Below, piece by piece: positions 23,201-32,000 of a stretch of 64,000 nt of DNA (position 1 is the first letter of the stretch; every line of letters starts with the position of its first letter). Made by a program: the position numbers and the translations under genes. The notes beneath the pieces are model-generated. The model was not told where the DNA came from, made no database searches, and worked only from the letters and a program-made list of their open reading frames with translations. The stretch is from NCBI GenBank assembly GCA_947652115.1, contig OX393564.1:20108109-20172108 (forward strand), read 5' to 3'. Source of the stretch: Blastomussa wellsi. Its lineage: Eukaryota > Cnidaria > Anthozoa > Scleractinia > Plerogyridae.

Positions 23201-26200
23201 TTCACATTCTTCTGTGCAGTCATGATCCAATCAGAATTTCCAGTTTACCTCTCAAGTTCTGTATAGCTAAAAATTACAAGGAAGAATGCAATTAATTAAC
23301 ATTGACCACACTTGGATTTCTTGCTGTAAACTGTCGCTGTTGATGCTTGGTGCAAAATAAACCTCCATCTTATTTCTGTCATTTACTTGATCAAGTCAAC
23401 CACACGTCTTTTGAGGCAGACCAACGGGCATCTCTTTAAAAGGGAGACGGAAGACCTTTAACCTGAATAGACTTTTTTGTTGGCTTTCACAGATGATGTT
23501 CAAGTGCAGCTGTGCCGTCACCTGCTAAAAACTGTGTGTACAGACATAGTGAACCAGGCAGTAGGTCTGCTGGCTGCTGACCACATGTTAACAATCAACG
23601 ACGACTCAGCTTTAACGCCCGAGGTATGTGTGTGGAGTGATTTAAAAGGAGTTCTATTGTAGAGGTACAGTAGCTGTGGTAGCAAAACAGGGCTCGAAAT
23701 TGCGACTCACTGGTCGCCAATGAGACCAAAAATTGGGCACTGGCGACTAATTTTTCAGAACTGACTCGCGGTTTGTCCGGTAACTAAAGAAAGCCACAAC
23801 ACAACTTTTGTTTTTGGATCTTTATATAAGGAAATAATTGCTTATATAAAGAATCATTCGGATCTGGTAGCTAGTATACAACTCACCGTTCCGTCCCCAC
23901 TAAAATAATGTCTGAATATTACAAGAAAATCGTAAATATGAATGTACTTCGTCAACACTGCGTTTACGGCGCGCCATATTGTTTTAGCGGCTTCTTCCAA
24001 AACTGGTCGGAGACTGGCACAAGCAATGTGGTTGTGTAGGGGCCTGGGCCAAGGATGGCGTTTTTTGTTGGCAGCGAAAGCCATCGAGGAAAGCAAGTCG
24101 AAAATAAAGAACTGCGTGTTGAAGAAGTAGCAAAGGGAAAATACGAAAGGACCCGTGTTTGTCTCACCGTGAAAACAACGGACTTAAAACGTTTTATGCT
24201 TCGCTTCATTTAAAACAACTACAGTGACGAGTCGAAGCTCCCGCAAGCGGACACCATCGGGAAGCAGAAAAGGTGTCCACAACTGGAGCTGGCCGCTTAC
24301 GGGAATGTGTAAATACAGAGTTTGTATGAGCTAGAGTTCAAACAGGGTTTTGTTGAGGTGGCCGTAGGTAGAGCTGTCCGCTGACAAGTGTCCGCTAGGA
24401 GATCCTTGACTGTATGAAGAAAACCATCACCTTTGGACCAGAGACTTATCACCTAAGAACAACGGTAGCTTTATAACTAAGTGTTACTCGTGCTGTTTCT
24501 AATTGTTTTAGCTCTTCAGTTGTGACTTTTCTTGCATGCAAAGTAACGTATAAAATCGTGTTCTTGTGTAAGTTATACATAAAATAAGTTGGCGACCAAA
24601 ATTTACGATCTGGCGACCAAAAGTTTGCCATTAGTCGCCAGCTGGCTCCCGAACGAAAACGTTAATTTCGAGCCCTGCAAAAGGGTAAGGAGATTAAGCA
24701 CCTGCCTAGTCGGCCATCTAAGTTTGAAGGGAGTTTTCTCTCGGCCTTATTTCTTGTTTCCGACAAGAGAGTATAAAGGGTAAGAGAGGTAATCTCCCAT
24801 ATGGGCCCTATTCCTAAGGCAATCCGTCTCGAGTTATTTTTAGATCACCCCTATCCCAATGGGATTAGTAAACAGCCAATCATATGGCGCGAACTTTGAT
24901 GACGTAGAAAGTCCACGCAGATCATCCACGCAAAATCCTCGCGCATTGTGCGAGGCGACCTCAAATAAAATGGGAAAGGAGGCGTGGAGATATGTTTTGT
25001 AGATGAAAACGTTTACAAGAAAGTTTCTACACTATAAAGTGACACTGGAAAACGACGATGGAAAGAGTCGTCCGTCGTGGTAATATCATACGCGCGAGAA
25101 TGAGTGTGTTCTAAACATAACTTGAGACGGATTACCTTAGGAATAGGGCCCACATGGGGATTACCTCTCTTACCCTTTATACTCTCTTGTTTCCGATTAT
25201 CACACAGCCTGGGATGGGAGCGGATGGTTCAGTGACGTCACTGTCAAGATAGAGCCCAGTCCCCCTTAGGGACCAGGCTGGTTTTTCAAGTGATTACCAC
25301 CCTGTAAAGTCTCCTCTCCCAAAGTTCCCCTGTAGACTGGTTGCACAGATGTATAAATTGTATTTATTCACAATTAAATATAACGGTGCCTCAATTTGTG
25401 AGAGCTTCGCCTGTCATTTGGCCACAGAGGTAAAACTGGTTGTTAACTTGCAATTCACATTGTCGTCTATTAAATCCTTGCTAATCTATCGTATAAAATC
25501 GCCGACCAACGTTAACAGTGACATATTTTTCCTACCTTAGGATCGCCTGAAGATAATTTCAAAATTTCCAGAAAAAATAAAAACAGAATTGGTCAAGCTG
25601 AATTCGTCATTAAACGGAAAGGTTTGTTGTGTGCCTTTTCTCTGTGTCCCTGTTTCCCAAGTGTCGTACAGGTCATGGAAAAGCTGGAAAGTCATGGAAT
25701 TTTAGAATGTCATTTTCCAGACTTGTTGTGAACTTGTTGTGAGCAGATGACAAAAAATTCCCGTTTACATCACTCACTTTTACAGAGCGTGCGAGCAATC
25801 TATACGAGTCTATTTTTTCTTGATTTTTATGAATTCTCTACATGCCTGGTTACAATCCAGCTGATGAAAACTCGTTTTGCTGCTTATTTATTTTTTTTTT
25901 ATTTTTCGCAGGAGACAGAAGATTTCTTTAACCAGTTTGACGTGATTTGTGGGACTGGATACTGCGAGTTTATGTTAAAGAAGTTGGATAAGAAAAGAGA
26001 AAGGTAGGTGTTTAAAATCGTTTACGCGTTTATAGCGTCATAGAAGACCGACAAAAGGTGTCCAGCTGAAGCTGATTCTTGATGTTACTTGCCTTGTCTT
26101 CTTGGAGCAGTTTCAATCGTGTCGAATAGTATACTATTAGGCAACATTCATATTCATGCTCAGTTGTAATATGGTATGGGAAAAATGATTGATCAGCAGA

Positions 26201-27307
26201 TTAAGCCACGCTGAGACAGCTTGGCTTAGGGGGTGCTCCAGATACGATGGGGGTGGGGGTGGGATGGGAGGGTAGGGTGGGGTCGCCACGATGCTCTTCG
26301 GAACGTCTCAGAATTGGCTGGGGAAGTTGTATAGAAACAAACATGCAGATACCATTGCCTCTAAACAAATCAAAACTCAGGAAATGCAACATACCACAGC
26401 TAGTTTTTAATAATACAGAATATGCAACGCTTTGGTTGTTTTCTTCAAGGCATGGGATGAATTCAGTTATCTTGAAAACTTGTGTTTCTGACCTGACTGA
26501 CTGAAAAACGGACATTTGTGCATCTCAAGTACTACATACTGTCTAAATTGGACAACAATTGGATGCAATTGTATGGTGTTTTCAAGGACGACATAATTCA
26601 ACAGTTTCTATTACCTTTGTCAGTTACAAAATAGGTTACAAGGCAGAATATGAGATGAATGATCTATATGATGATGTATATATGTAATCCGGGTCCTATA
26701 GGCTGGCAGAGGACGTTGTTTAGGTCCACTTTGTAATAGTAACTGAACTGTGGGGACTCCTCTCCAATTAATCTCCTCTCCTCTCCAAGGAAGGCTTAAA
26801 AGCAGATTGCACTTTTTTTGTTTCTCCGTAAAGCTTGTTGTATACAATGCTAATATTCATTTGTTGCGCACTTTCTTTGGATCTTCGGCTCAGGTTTAAC
26901 TCGTAAATAATTTTTTTTTCAGACAATTAATTGTAGAACGCCGCTGTGCTCTCCAGGAACAACTTAGGCAAGAAAGCGAGCCCGCCATGGCTCTTCACCT
27001 AGCCTCAGCGGTGTTATTCCAGCACTACACCAACTGCATGTTACATGCACCGGGCCGGTGCGTGCCACAGATGATAAGCTTCCTAAAGGATTATTTAACA
27101 ACTGAACACTATGAGAAATTGAACCAGTACATGGCACTGGTTATAAGAAAACTGTCCGGGAGCGAGAACACTGCCGTCAAGAATGGCGACGAACATGAAC
27201 ATGCAGAGGAACAAGAAGAAAAAACCACAGCAGTTCAACTGGAAGAAGGACTTCAAGATATAAAACGAATAGCCCTGGAGATGAAGAAAGTTAAGGAAGA
27301 ATCTTAA
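11716..27307 (+). CDS. UFL1: UFL1, E3 UFM1-protein ligase 1
   Basis: Seventeen coding exons: 11716-11935, 12016-12044, 13729-13826, 15540-15654, 16311-16441, 16564-16622, 17607-17750, 18336-18511, 18781-18957, 19337-19561, 20334-20435, 22090-22166, 22375-22526, 23493-23623, 25541-25621, 25912-26003, 26923-27307. They sum to 2394 nt (797 residues plus stop; human is 794) with phases agreeing at every junction. UFL1 works at the ER membrane with DDRGK1/UFBP1 and CDK5RAP3 to attach UFM1 to substrates, notably ribosomal protein uL24/RPL26. Diagnostic stretches include [47 protein letters not shown] and [17 protein letters not shown] Gly-rich tract (about residues 427-451) sits where vertebrate UFL1 has a shorter one. 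It has no catalytic Cys, as expected for this scaffold-type ligase. One intron uses a GC donor. An upstream in-frame ATG at 11680 is less likely by homology. Confidence 0.97.
12016..12044 (+). other. UFL1: UFL1 microexon 2 (29 nt)
   Basis: Between ttttttttcag and gtatga lies a 29-nt exon. With the last base of exon 1 it encodes [10 protein letters not shown], matching the conserved RVNIVDLQQ of UFL1. Without it the frame and the conserved winged-helix segment would break. Confidence 0.9.
12045..13728 (+). other. UFL1 intron 2, no element recognised
   Basis: About 1.7 kb between the microexon and exon 3. It holds a C-rich stretch near 12270-12320 and otherwise AT-rich DNA without an identifiable gene. 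Confidence 0.5.
13850..14006. repeat. Foldback element in UFL1 intron 3
   Basis: Arms at about 13850-13913 and 13938-14006 ('ttgtggtttaaattta' versus 'taaatttaaaccacaa') fold back with a few mismatches around a short loop near 13925. It lies 24 bp after exon 3. Confidence 0.75.
14449..14762. mobile_element. MITE, 'agagcggtttt' family, diverged copy
   Basis: Starts 'agagcggttttaatttgag' and shares internal phrases with better copies at 57659-57929 and 36589-37037: 'gattgtctgcgtcctttgtta' and 'attactttggttttg'. The right end (about 'ctgctct') is degraded. Confidence 0.6.
15025..15444. mobile_element. Foldback MITE copy upstream of UFL1 exon 4
   Basis: An inverted repeat centred near 15210. 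'gaccgagtcagaaggggtgt' at the left pairs with its complement in 15265-15290. The flanking arms include 'ttctcctttgtacc' and 'aaaaaggagaaac', and the ends resemble 'ttaaagtacacc' and 'ggtgcaatttaa'. A second copy in the same family lies at 15768-16209. Confidence 0.75.
15768..16209. mobile_element. Foldback MITE copy downstream of UFL1 exon 4
   Basis: Begins 'tttaaagtgcatctaacccc' and ends with the near complement 'ggggttaggtgcactttaaa'. The inner arms repeat the 'gaccgag...gaaggggtgtgggtc' motif of the copy at 15025-15444. Its ends are crisper, so they define the family. Confidence 0.8.
16676..17330 (-). mobile_element. Truncated non-LTR retrotransposon 3' end
   Basis: On -, a frame reads [20 protein letters not shown] and [12 protein letters not shown] (about 17150-17040), then after decay [18 protein letters not shown] and NELLQFLVN (about 16960-16855). 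This is the usual tail of reverse-transcriptase ORFs from animal LINE elements. The element ends, at low coordinates, in a (TGA)n-like tail on - (16676-16692). It lacks most of its 5' part and is not functional. It sits in UFL1 intron 6, antisense to UFL1. Confidence 0.75.
17487..17541 (+). repeat. (ATC)n microsatellite
   Basis: About 18 near-perfect ATC units with a few substitutions, in UFL1 intron 6 about 65 bp before exon 7. Confidence 0.9.
20227..20275 (+). repeat. (AAT)n microsatellite
   Basis: Roughly 15 AAT units with one interruption (agt), located in UFL1 intron 10 shortly before exon 11. Confidence 0.9.
20538..20692. mobile_element. Foldback MITE in UFL1 intron 11
   Basis: Arms with 'gtaatcaaatagtgacaag' at the left and 'acacaatttgattacc' at the right, and inner arms around 'ttgtcaaatttccctcg' and 'gggaaattattagaa'. 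A 64-codon + ORF just beyond it (20707-20901) may belong to a larger relative of the element, but no family is recognised. Confidence 0.65.
21360..21745. other. Strand-asymmetric (C/A versus G/T) region
   Basis: Within UFL1 intron 11. The + strand is poor in G and T and repeats 'aaatgcca' style words (for example near 21626, 21678 and 21686). No conserved protein is seen in any frame. Confidence 0.4.
22657..22865. mobile_element. Mariner-like MITE with TA target site
   Basis: The left end reads TA|CAGTGCGGACACTC and the right end is its near complement followed by TA. Inverted arms of about 45 bp ('gaacacttgacatttattttt' family) surround a non-repetitive core. The TA duplication and CAGTG ends fit Tc1/mariner-type non-autonomous elements. 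Confidence 0.7.
22925..23098 (-). mobile_element. tRNA-derived SINE (second family)
   Basis: On - it reads 'gagctgggatggtgcagtgg' then 'gagagcactcgcctacc' and 'cctgggtttgattcccgg'. These are an A-box-like and a B-box-like pol III promoter pair with tRNA-like spacing. A non-tRNA body follows ('ggtttctccaaggctttttc'). It lies in UFL1 intron 13. Confidence 0.7.
23688..24677. mobile_element. Non-autonomous DNA transposon, hAT-like ends
   Basis: Terminal inverted repeats 'cagggctcgaaatt' (23688) and 'aatttcgagccctg' (24677), with subterminal repeated 'ggcgacca/tggtcgcca' words. The left flank ends and the right flank begins with CAAAA, a possible 5-bp target-site duplication. About 990 bp, no intact transposase frame. 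The class is inferred from terminus style only; hAT elements usually give 8-bp duplications. It sits in UFL1 intron 14. Confidence 0.7.
24763..25190. mobile_element. MITE with long TIRs and TTCCG duplication
   Basis: 'acaagagagtataaagggta' starts the left end and its complement ends the right. The inverted repeats extend about 75 bp with few mismatches (including 'gggccctattcctaagg'). TTCCG at 24758-24762 is repeated at 25191-25195, a clean 5-bp target-site duplication. It lies 85 bp beyond the previous transposon in the same UFL1 intron. Confidence 0.8.
26247..26283 (+). other. G-rich tract in UFL1 intron 16
   Basis: Multiple GGG runs (gggggtgggggtgggatggg and onward) on the transcribed-RNA sense strand; possible G-quadruplex. 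Confidence 0.55.
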
Positions 27308-28664
27308 GATTTGATTTACGGTTAAAATGTTTCAATTTTAAATCGCGCTAGCTCAAGCCAATGGGGCATTACCGAGTTGCCTTTTGCGATCTTTTTCCCA
27401 AGGAGAGCCCTCGTGAAAAAGTTTGATGTTTATTCTAAATAAGTTATTTGCATCAAAACGGATGAGGAAAAACAGACAGATACTTGAATTTCCAACTGCC
27501 TAGCATATCTCTCAGCCATTGACCAGGATCTGTTGTAGTTTCGATGGCCATCAACGGGCTACATTTCCTGAAACCCCCTACAGCAGGTGCCACTGGGTGA
27601 TGCCTCGTGATAAATGGTTTCTCGCGGAGATTTGTTTTCGGATTGTCAAAGCCAAAAATTTTATAGTCTTAATCAGTTTGTTTTAGAAACCTCCACGTTC
27701 ATGTTCATCAATTATCGTTTTGCGACGACTCTTCAAATATAGTTAATAAGCTTTAGTAAGAAGAAGTATTGTATCCAAGAATTACGTACTCTGAAAAATA
27801 TATATTGGACCCTGTTACGATTACTGTGTTGTTAGGGTGTTCTGGAACCTACAACCTTCCCGGAGACTAAGCTACTCTCTGTGACATCCAAAACAAAGAC
27901 ATGGAGCATGTCTGGGAGAAGCCGCTTTGCTTTGGATGCCTCAGCGCGTCACTTACCCTACAGCAAGGTGCACCATGTGACCACCTCACTACACCACGCT
28001 ACACCCCACTACATCACGCTACACCTCACTACACCTCGGTACACCTCACTACACACTACACAACACTACATGGCCGAGAGGGACGCTTCTAACCATAAAC
28101 AGACTGAGTTGTCTTACACGAAGTGTGGAATCGTTGGAGCCTCGCTCTTTCAGTGGCAACCGAGACTCTAACGATAAAGCGATTCGTGCAAGACAATCCA
28201 CTCGGCCATCCCTTTTGGCCATCACACATCACCATGTTGTGGTGGAGGTGGCGATGGCACAATGTATATATTTGACGCAAAGCAAACAAACAAACGAGTA
28301 TAAAACTGGAAAACGGTTGTTTTTGATTAACATTCTTTTACTCACATAACTTTTCTTACAATATTAAAGCTGTACATCTGGAACACTCCATATGTTTTTT
28401 TTATAATACTGATTGTATCGAGAAAACCTGAGAACCATCGGAAGTGGACGTGCAATTCCGTGCCGTCAAAGATGATTTGATTGGCCGAAACCTAACAATG
28501 GGAATCCAATCAAATCAACCGTTTTAAACTTGCTTACGGCAAAAGGATTTTAAAACAGCTGATGTGATTGGACCCCCTTTGTTATATTTCAGCCAATCGA
28601 AGCATGTGTTACCAGAGGGCCGTCGTCGCTGTTCCCAGGACCTCGCTCATTTCACAATGGCAGG
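27308..28664. other. UFL1-MDN1 convergent interval with CTACAC minisatellite
   Basis: Holds the 3' untranslated region of UFL1 and probably the distal 3' end of MDN1. At about 27975-28073 imperfect units of the 'ctacacctca' type are tandemly repeated. No canonical AATAAA signal is obvious within 400 bp of the UFL1 stop. Confidence 0.5.
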
Positions 28665-29016
28665 TTTCTGCTGTCAATCAATCCATACTGGACACCTGTT
28701 CAAACCACTGTCTCAGCGCGTCACACAGTGTCAGCAGTAAGGTGTTGAAAGTTTTCTGCTGTCAATCAATCCATACAGGACACCAGTTCAAACCACTGAC
28801 TCAGCGCGTCACTCAGTGTCAGCGGGAAGGCGTTGAATGTTTTCTGCTGTCAGTAAGTCCATACTGGATACCAACTGAAACCACTGTCTCAGCGCGTCAC
28901 TCAGTGTCAGCAGTAAGGCGTTGAAAGTTTTCTGCTGTCAATCAATCCATACTGGCGACCAGTTCAAACCACTGCCTCAGCGCGTCACTCAGTGTTAATG
29001 GTAACGCGTTGATGTC
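28665..29016. repeat. Four 88-bp tandem units made from MDN1 terminal codons
   Basis: Units start at 28665, 28753, 28841 and 28929, an exact 88-bp period. The fourth unit is the genuine end of MDN1 (stop at 28942-28944 on -). The other three, lying in the MDN1 3' untranslated region, repeat the codons for LSDALRQWFELV and the stop with substitutions (for example unit 2 reads LSDALSQWFELVSCMD then stop on -). The period is 1 mod 3, so the frame shifts from unit to unit. Confidence 0.92.
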
Positions 29017-32000
29017 TCTGAGAATGATGTAAAACGGGAAAGGAAATTGTTCCATGTACGATTTGATTTCTGGGAGCTTCCCCTGTCGGAATATCGGCAC
29101 TCGGATGTCCAGAACGGAGTCTTTGTTAACTGGGTTGTCGAGAATCACAAATACCATGAATATGTTGGCTTCTCTGGCAACTCGTACGGCTTTCTGTACA
29201 GTCTAGAGGGAAAACAAGAGTTACTACAAATGAAACACCTCCATTTGTGATGACGGTGTCGCCAAGTGTAACAAATATAAAATGATTACCACCCCGAAGA
29301 ACATCTTCAAACTCAAAATATAAGTACAAGAAAGAAAACTACAATTTTGTAGTTTTCTTGCTTATTCTTCAGAGTGGAAATTATTTTACATTTCTTTAAT
29401 ATTTTAAACCAAACTAGTTTTGTAACATTTGATGGATGTTTAAAATAATCTTTGTTTTATATTCATAATCATTACCTGAAACAAAGAAAGATTAAATCAG
29501 ACTTATTCGAAACACCATTTTTAACCAAAAGATTTATCTTTAAATTCATTGTCTTATATTAGAAAGCCCAAGTGCTTTGACACAAAGTCACAACTGCGTT
29601 CCACAAACTGATAAGTGAAATTTTATACAGACAGAACAACTCCACTTTAAACTTCGCAAGGGCTGGTTATGTGTGATTTCAGGCATAAACGTCTTTTAAC
29701 ACACCATAAAATGCAGGTTATAAGTACTTATGGGAAACCTCTAAAGCCTGCAGAAGTTGTAAATGTTGCACTGACCTCCATTCCCTCCAGAAATATTCCT
29801 CTGCCATCCGACACGATAAGCAACAACTGGGAAGTGTCTCTTCTCATCCGGGGGGACATTTGAAGGCTTGACTGGGCCGACAGCATCAAGCCTGTACACA
29901 TATCTAGGAGCTACATAAAACCAAGTTCATCAGTAGATAGTTTGCAATTCATCTGGCTTGTTACTTACTATAGCCATTTGTAGTGTCCACTTAATTTCAA
30001 GTTGTTTATTTTTTCATTCGAAGATTTCTCCGTTCTCTCCGTAGTTTTAGTTTCGATTAAGATACTTTAAAACTACCTGAGAGAGTGTTTGATCACATTT
30101 CCAAACACCTCAAAGTTCGTCATAAATATTCCGCTGCGCGTCGCATTTTCATCTCTCTTCTCGGTGTTTGGAAATGTGATGAAACACTGCCTTTCGTGTT
30201 CAAAGTATTACTTCAAATAACACATGGCCTCTTAAAAGTTCTAATCTTTTGGTAGCTGATTATCAACAATTCTTGAAATAAATTTCAAGACTGAAATCAT
30301 AAGGTTTGTCACCGCTTCTCTGTATATAAAGGCACAAAAAATACTTGAAGTTGGAAGTAAAACTGACGCTGGTCCATACGCTACGGGTCGAACATGCCTC
30401 ACTAACAAAAGAAAAATCCAAGTGAATAAATAAGAACTGAGTTGACCTAATGGTTACTGCGCGAGTGCGGGTTCAAGCCTCGGCCGGGGTACTGTGTTGC
30501 GTTCTTGGGCAAGACACTTTACTCTCACAGTGCCTCTTTTCACCCAGTTGTATAAATGGGTATCGGAAAATCAGGTAATGCTGGGGGTAACCCTGCGCCG
30601 TATGGACTAGCATTCCGTCCAGGGGGAAGAAGAAATACTCACAGTCGCTTCATGCTAAGGAAACTGGGATCATCTGCGACCTGATGGGCTACTAGGCTGG
30701 AAAGCAGAATTCACCTTAGCTATACTATAACTTACTTGAGCTATTTTAGTTTTCTTCTGATCAAAAGTAAACTGTTGTAGGATTCTTGCTCCCGAGTGGT
30801 CTGTGAACGGTTCGTGGAATGGATGCAAGAGGCGGACAGTCTCTCCAAAACTGTGGTAAAAACAATAACCTTAATGGTGTAAAACCACCATAAATTGAAT
30901 TATCGAGAAACAGACACAGTGTTAGATTTAACGCCTTAGGAGGCCACATGGTGGACATGAAAGTATAAAAAACAGATCCTGCATTAATGCTATCAGCTTT
31001 TCTTCGGAAATTAATTACACTAAAAACATATTAAAATGAAGGAAAAATATGCTGGTCTTTGCAAAGCCCGGGGATTTTAACGGTACGGACCGTCACAGAA
31101 CAAAAGCAATGCTTGTAAAGAGATCCCTTCCCTGAAAAGCAAACTGAATTTTTTTCTTTTGTTTTATGCCCTTAAGTTTAAGAGTAAGTAAGAACTTTTA
31201 AGAACTTTGAAACATTGTAGATAAAAGTGTTAAGGAGGATGACCGAACTTTATATAAATAGACGGAAAATTACGTTTTCGATGGGAACTGTTTCTTTGTA
31301 ATCCTTTTTCATGTCAGTAATCCATAATGCTAAAACTTTTACAATATATTCTTACGCGTGAATAACTTAATATGGATGAAAGAAAAAGCAGAGAACTGAA
31401 CTAACCTGCATACACCCAGATCCCCGGCTTCCAGTCTGGTTAGCGCATTGCTGATCACTGCTAACGACTCAAACGCCAACTAAAATAATAGCGAAACAAT
31501 AAAACATTGCAAGTAAACTAAGAAAAGGTAAGAAAGTTTCATGTTGGTTTTTGCACTCCGCCAGTACACATGTGTACATTAAATGGAAATGAAAAAGTAA
31601 AATTTCGGCTAATTTCTTCTGGAGTCTTAAGTTCTAATAAATGTGATAAAATGAAGTGAATGGCGCAAAGAATTTTGACCTTAAAGGGACAGTTTCCCGG
31701 TTCGGCGCATGTGCAAGCCAACTCAACTCTTTTGTCTATAAACCAATCCATTTCGTGTTGTGAACTCGTGCCTGTGTCCAGAATAAATCCGACGGGCCGA
31801 CAATAAATTCGATGTTAAACACTAAGTTTCACATTTCTGTGAAAATCCGTTGACATTTCCGAAAATGTTTGCATCATTCTTTCAGGATGTACTCATGGTA
31901 GGCTGCACATACATACATAAGTGCATAAACTCGAGTTTTCCGGGATTTTTGCGATACTGATCGAGTGAACAAGGTACTTAAAGTATTGGAGTCGGAACAA

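Noticed and set aside
28568..28924. 118-codon + ORF with internal repeats
   Set aside because: Created by the 88-bp tandem units derived from MDN1; no homology in this frame.
28665..29016. CRISPR-like regular repeat
   Set aside because: Units are contiguous with no spacers and derive from MDN1 coding sequence in an animal genome.
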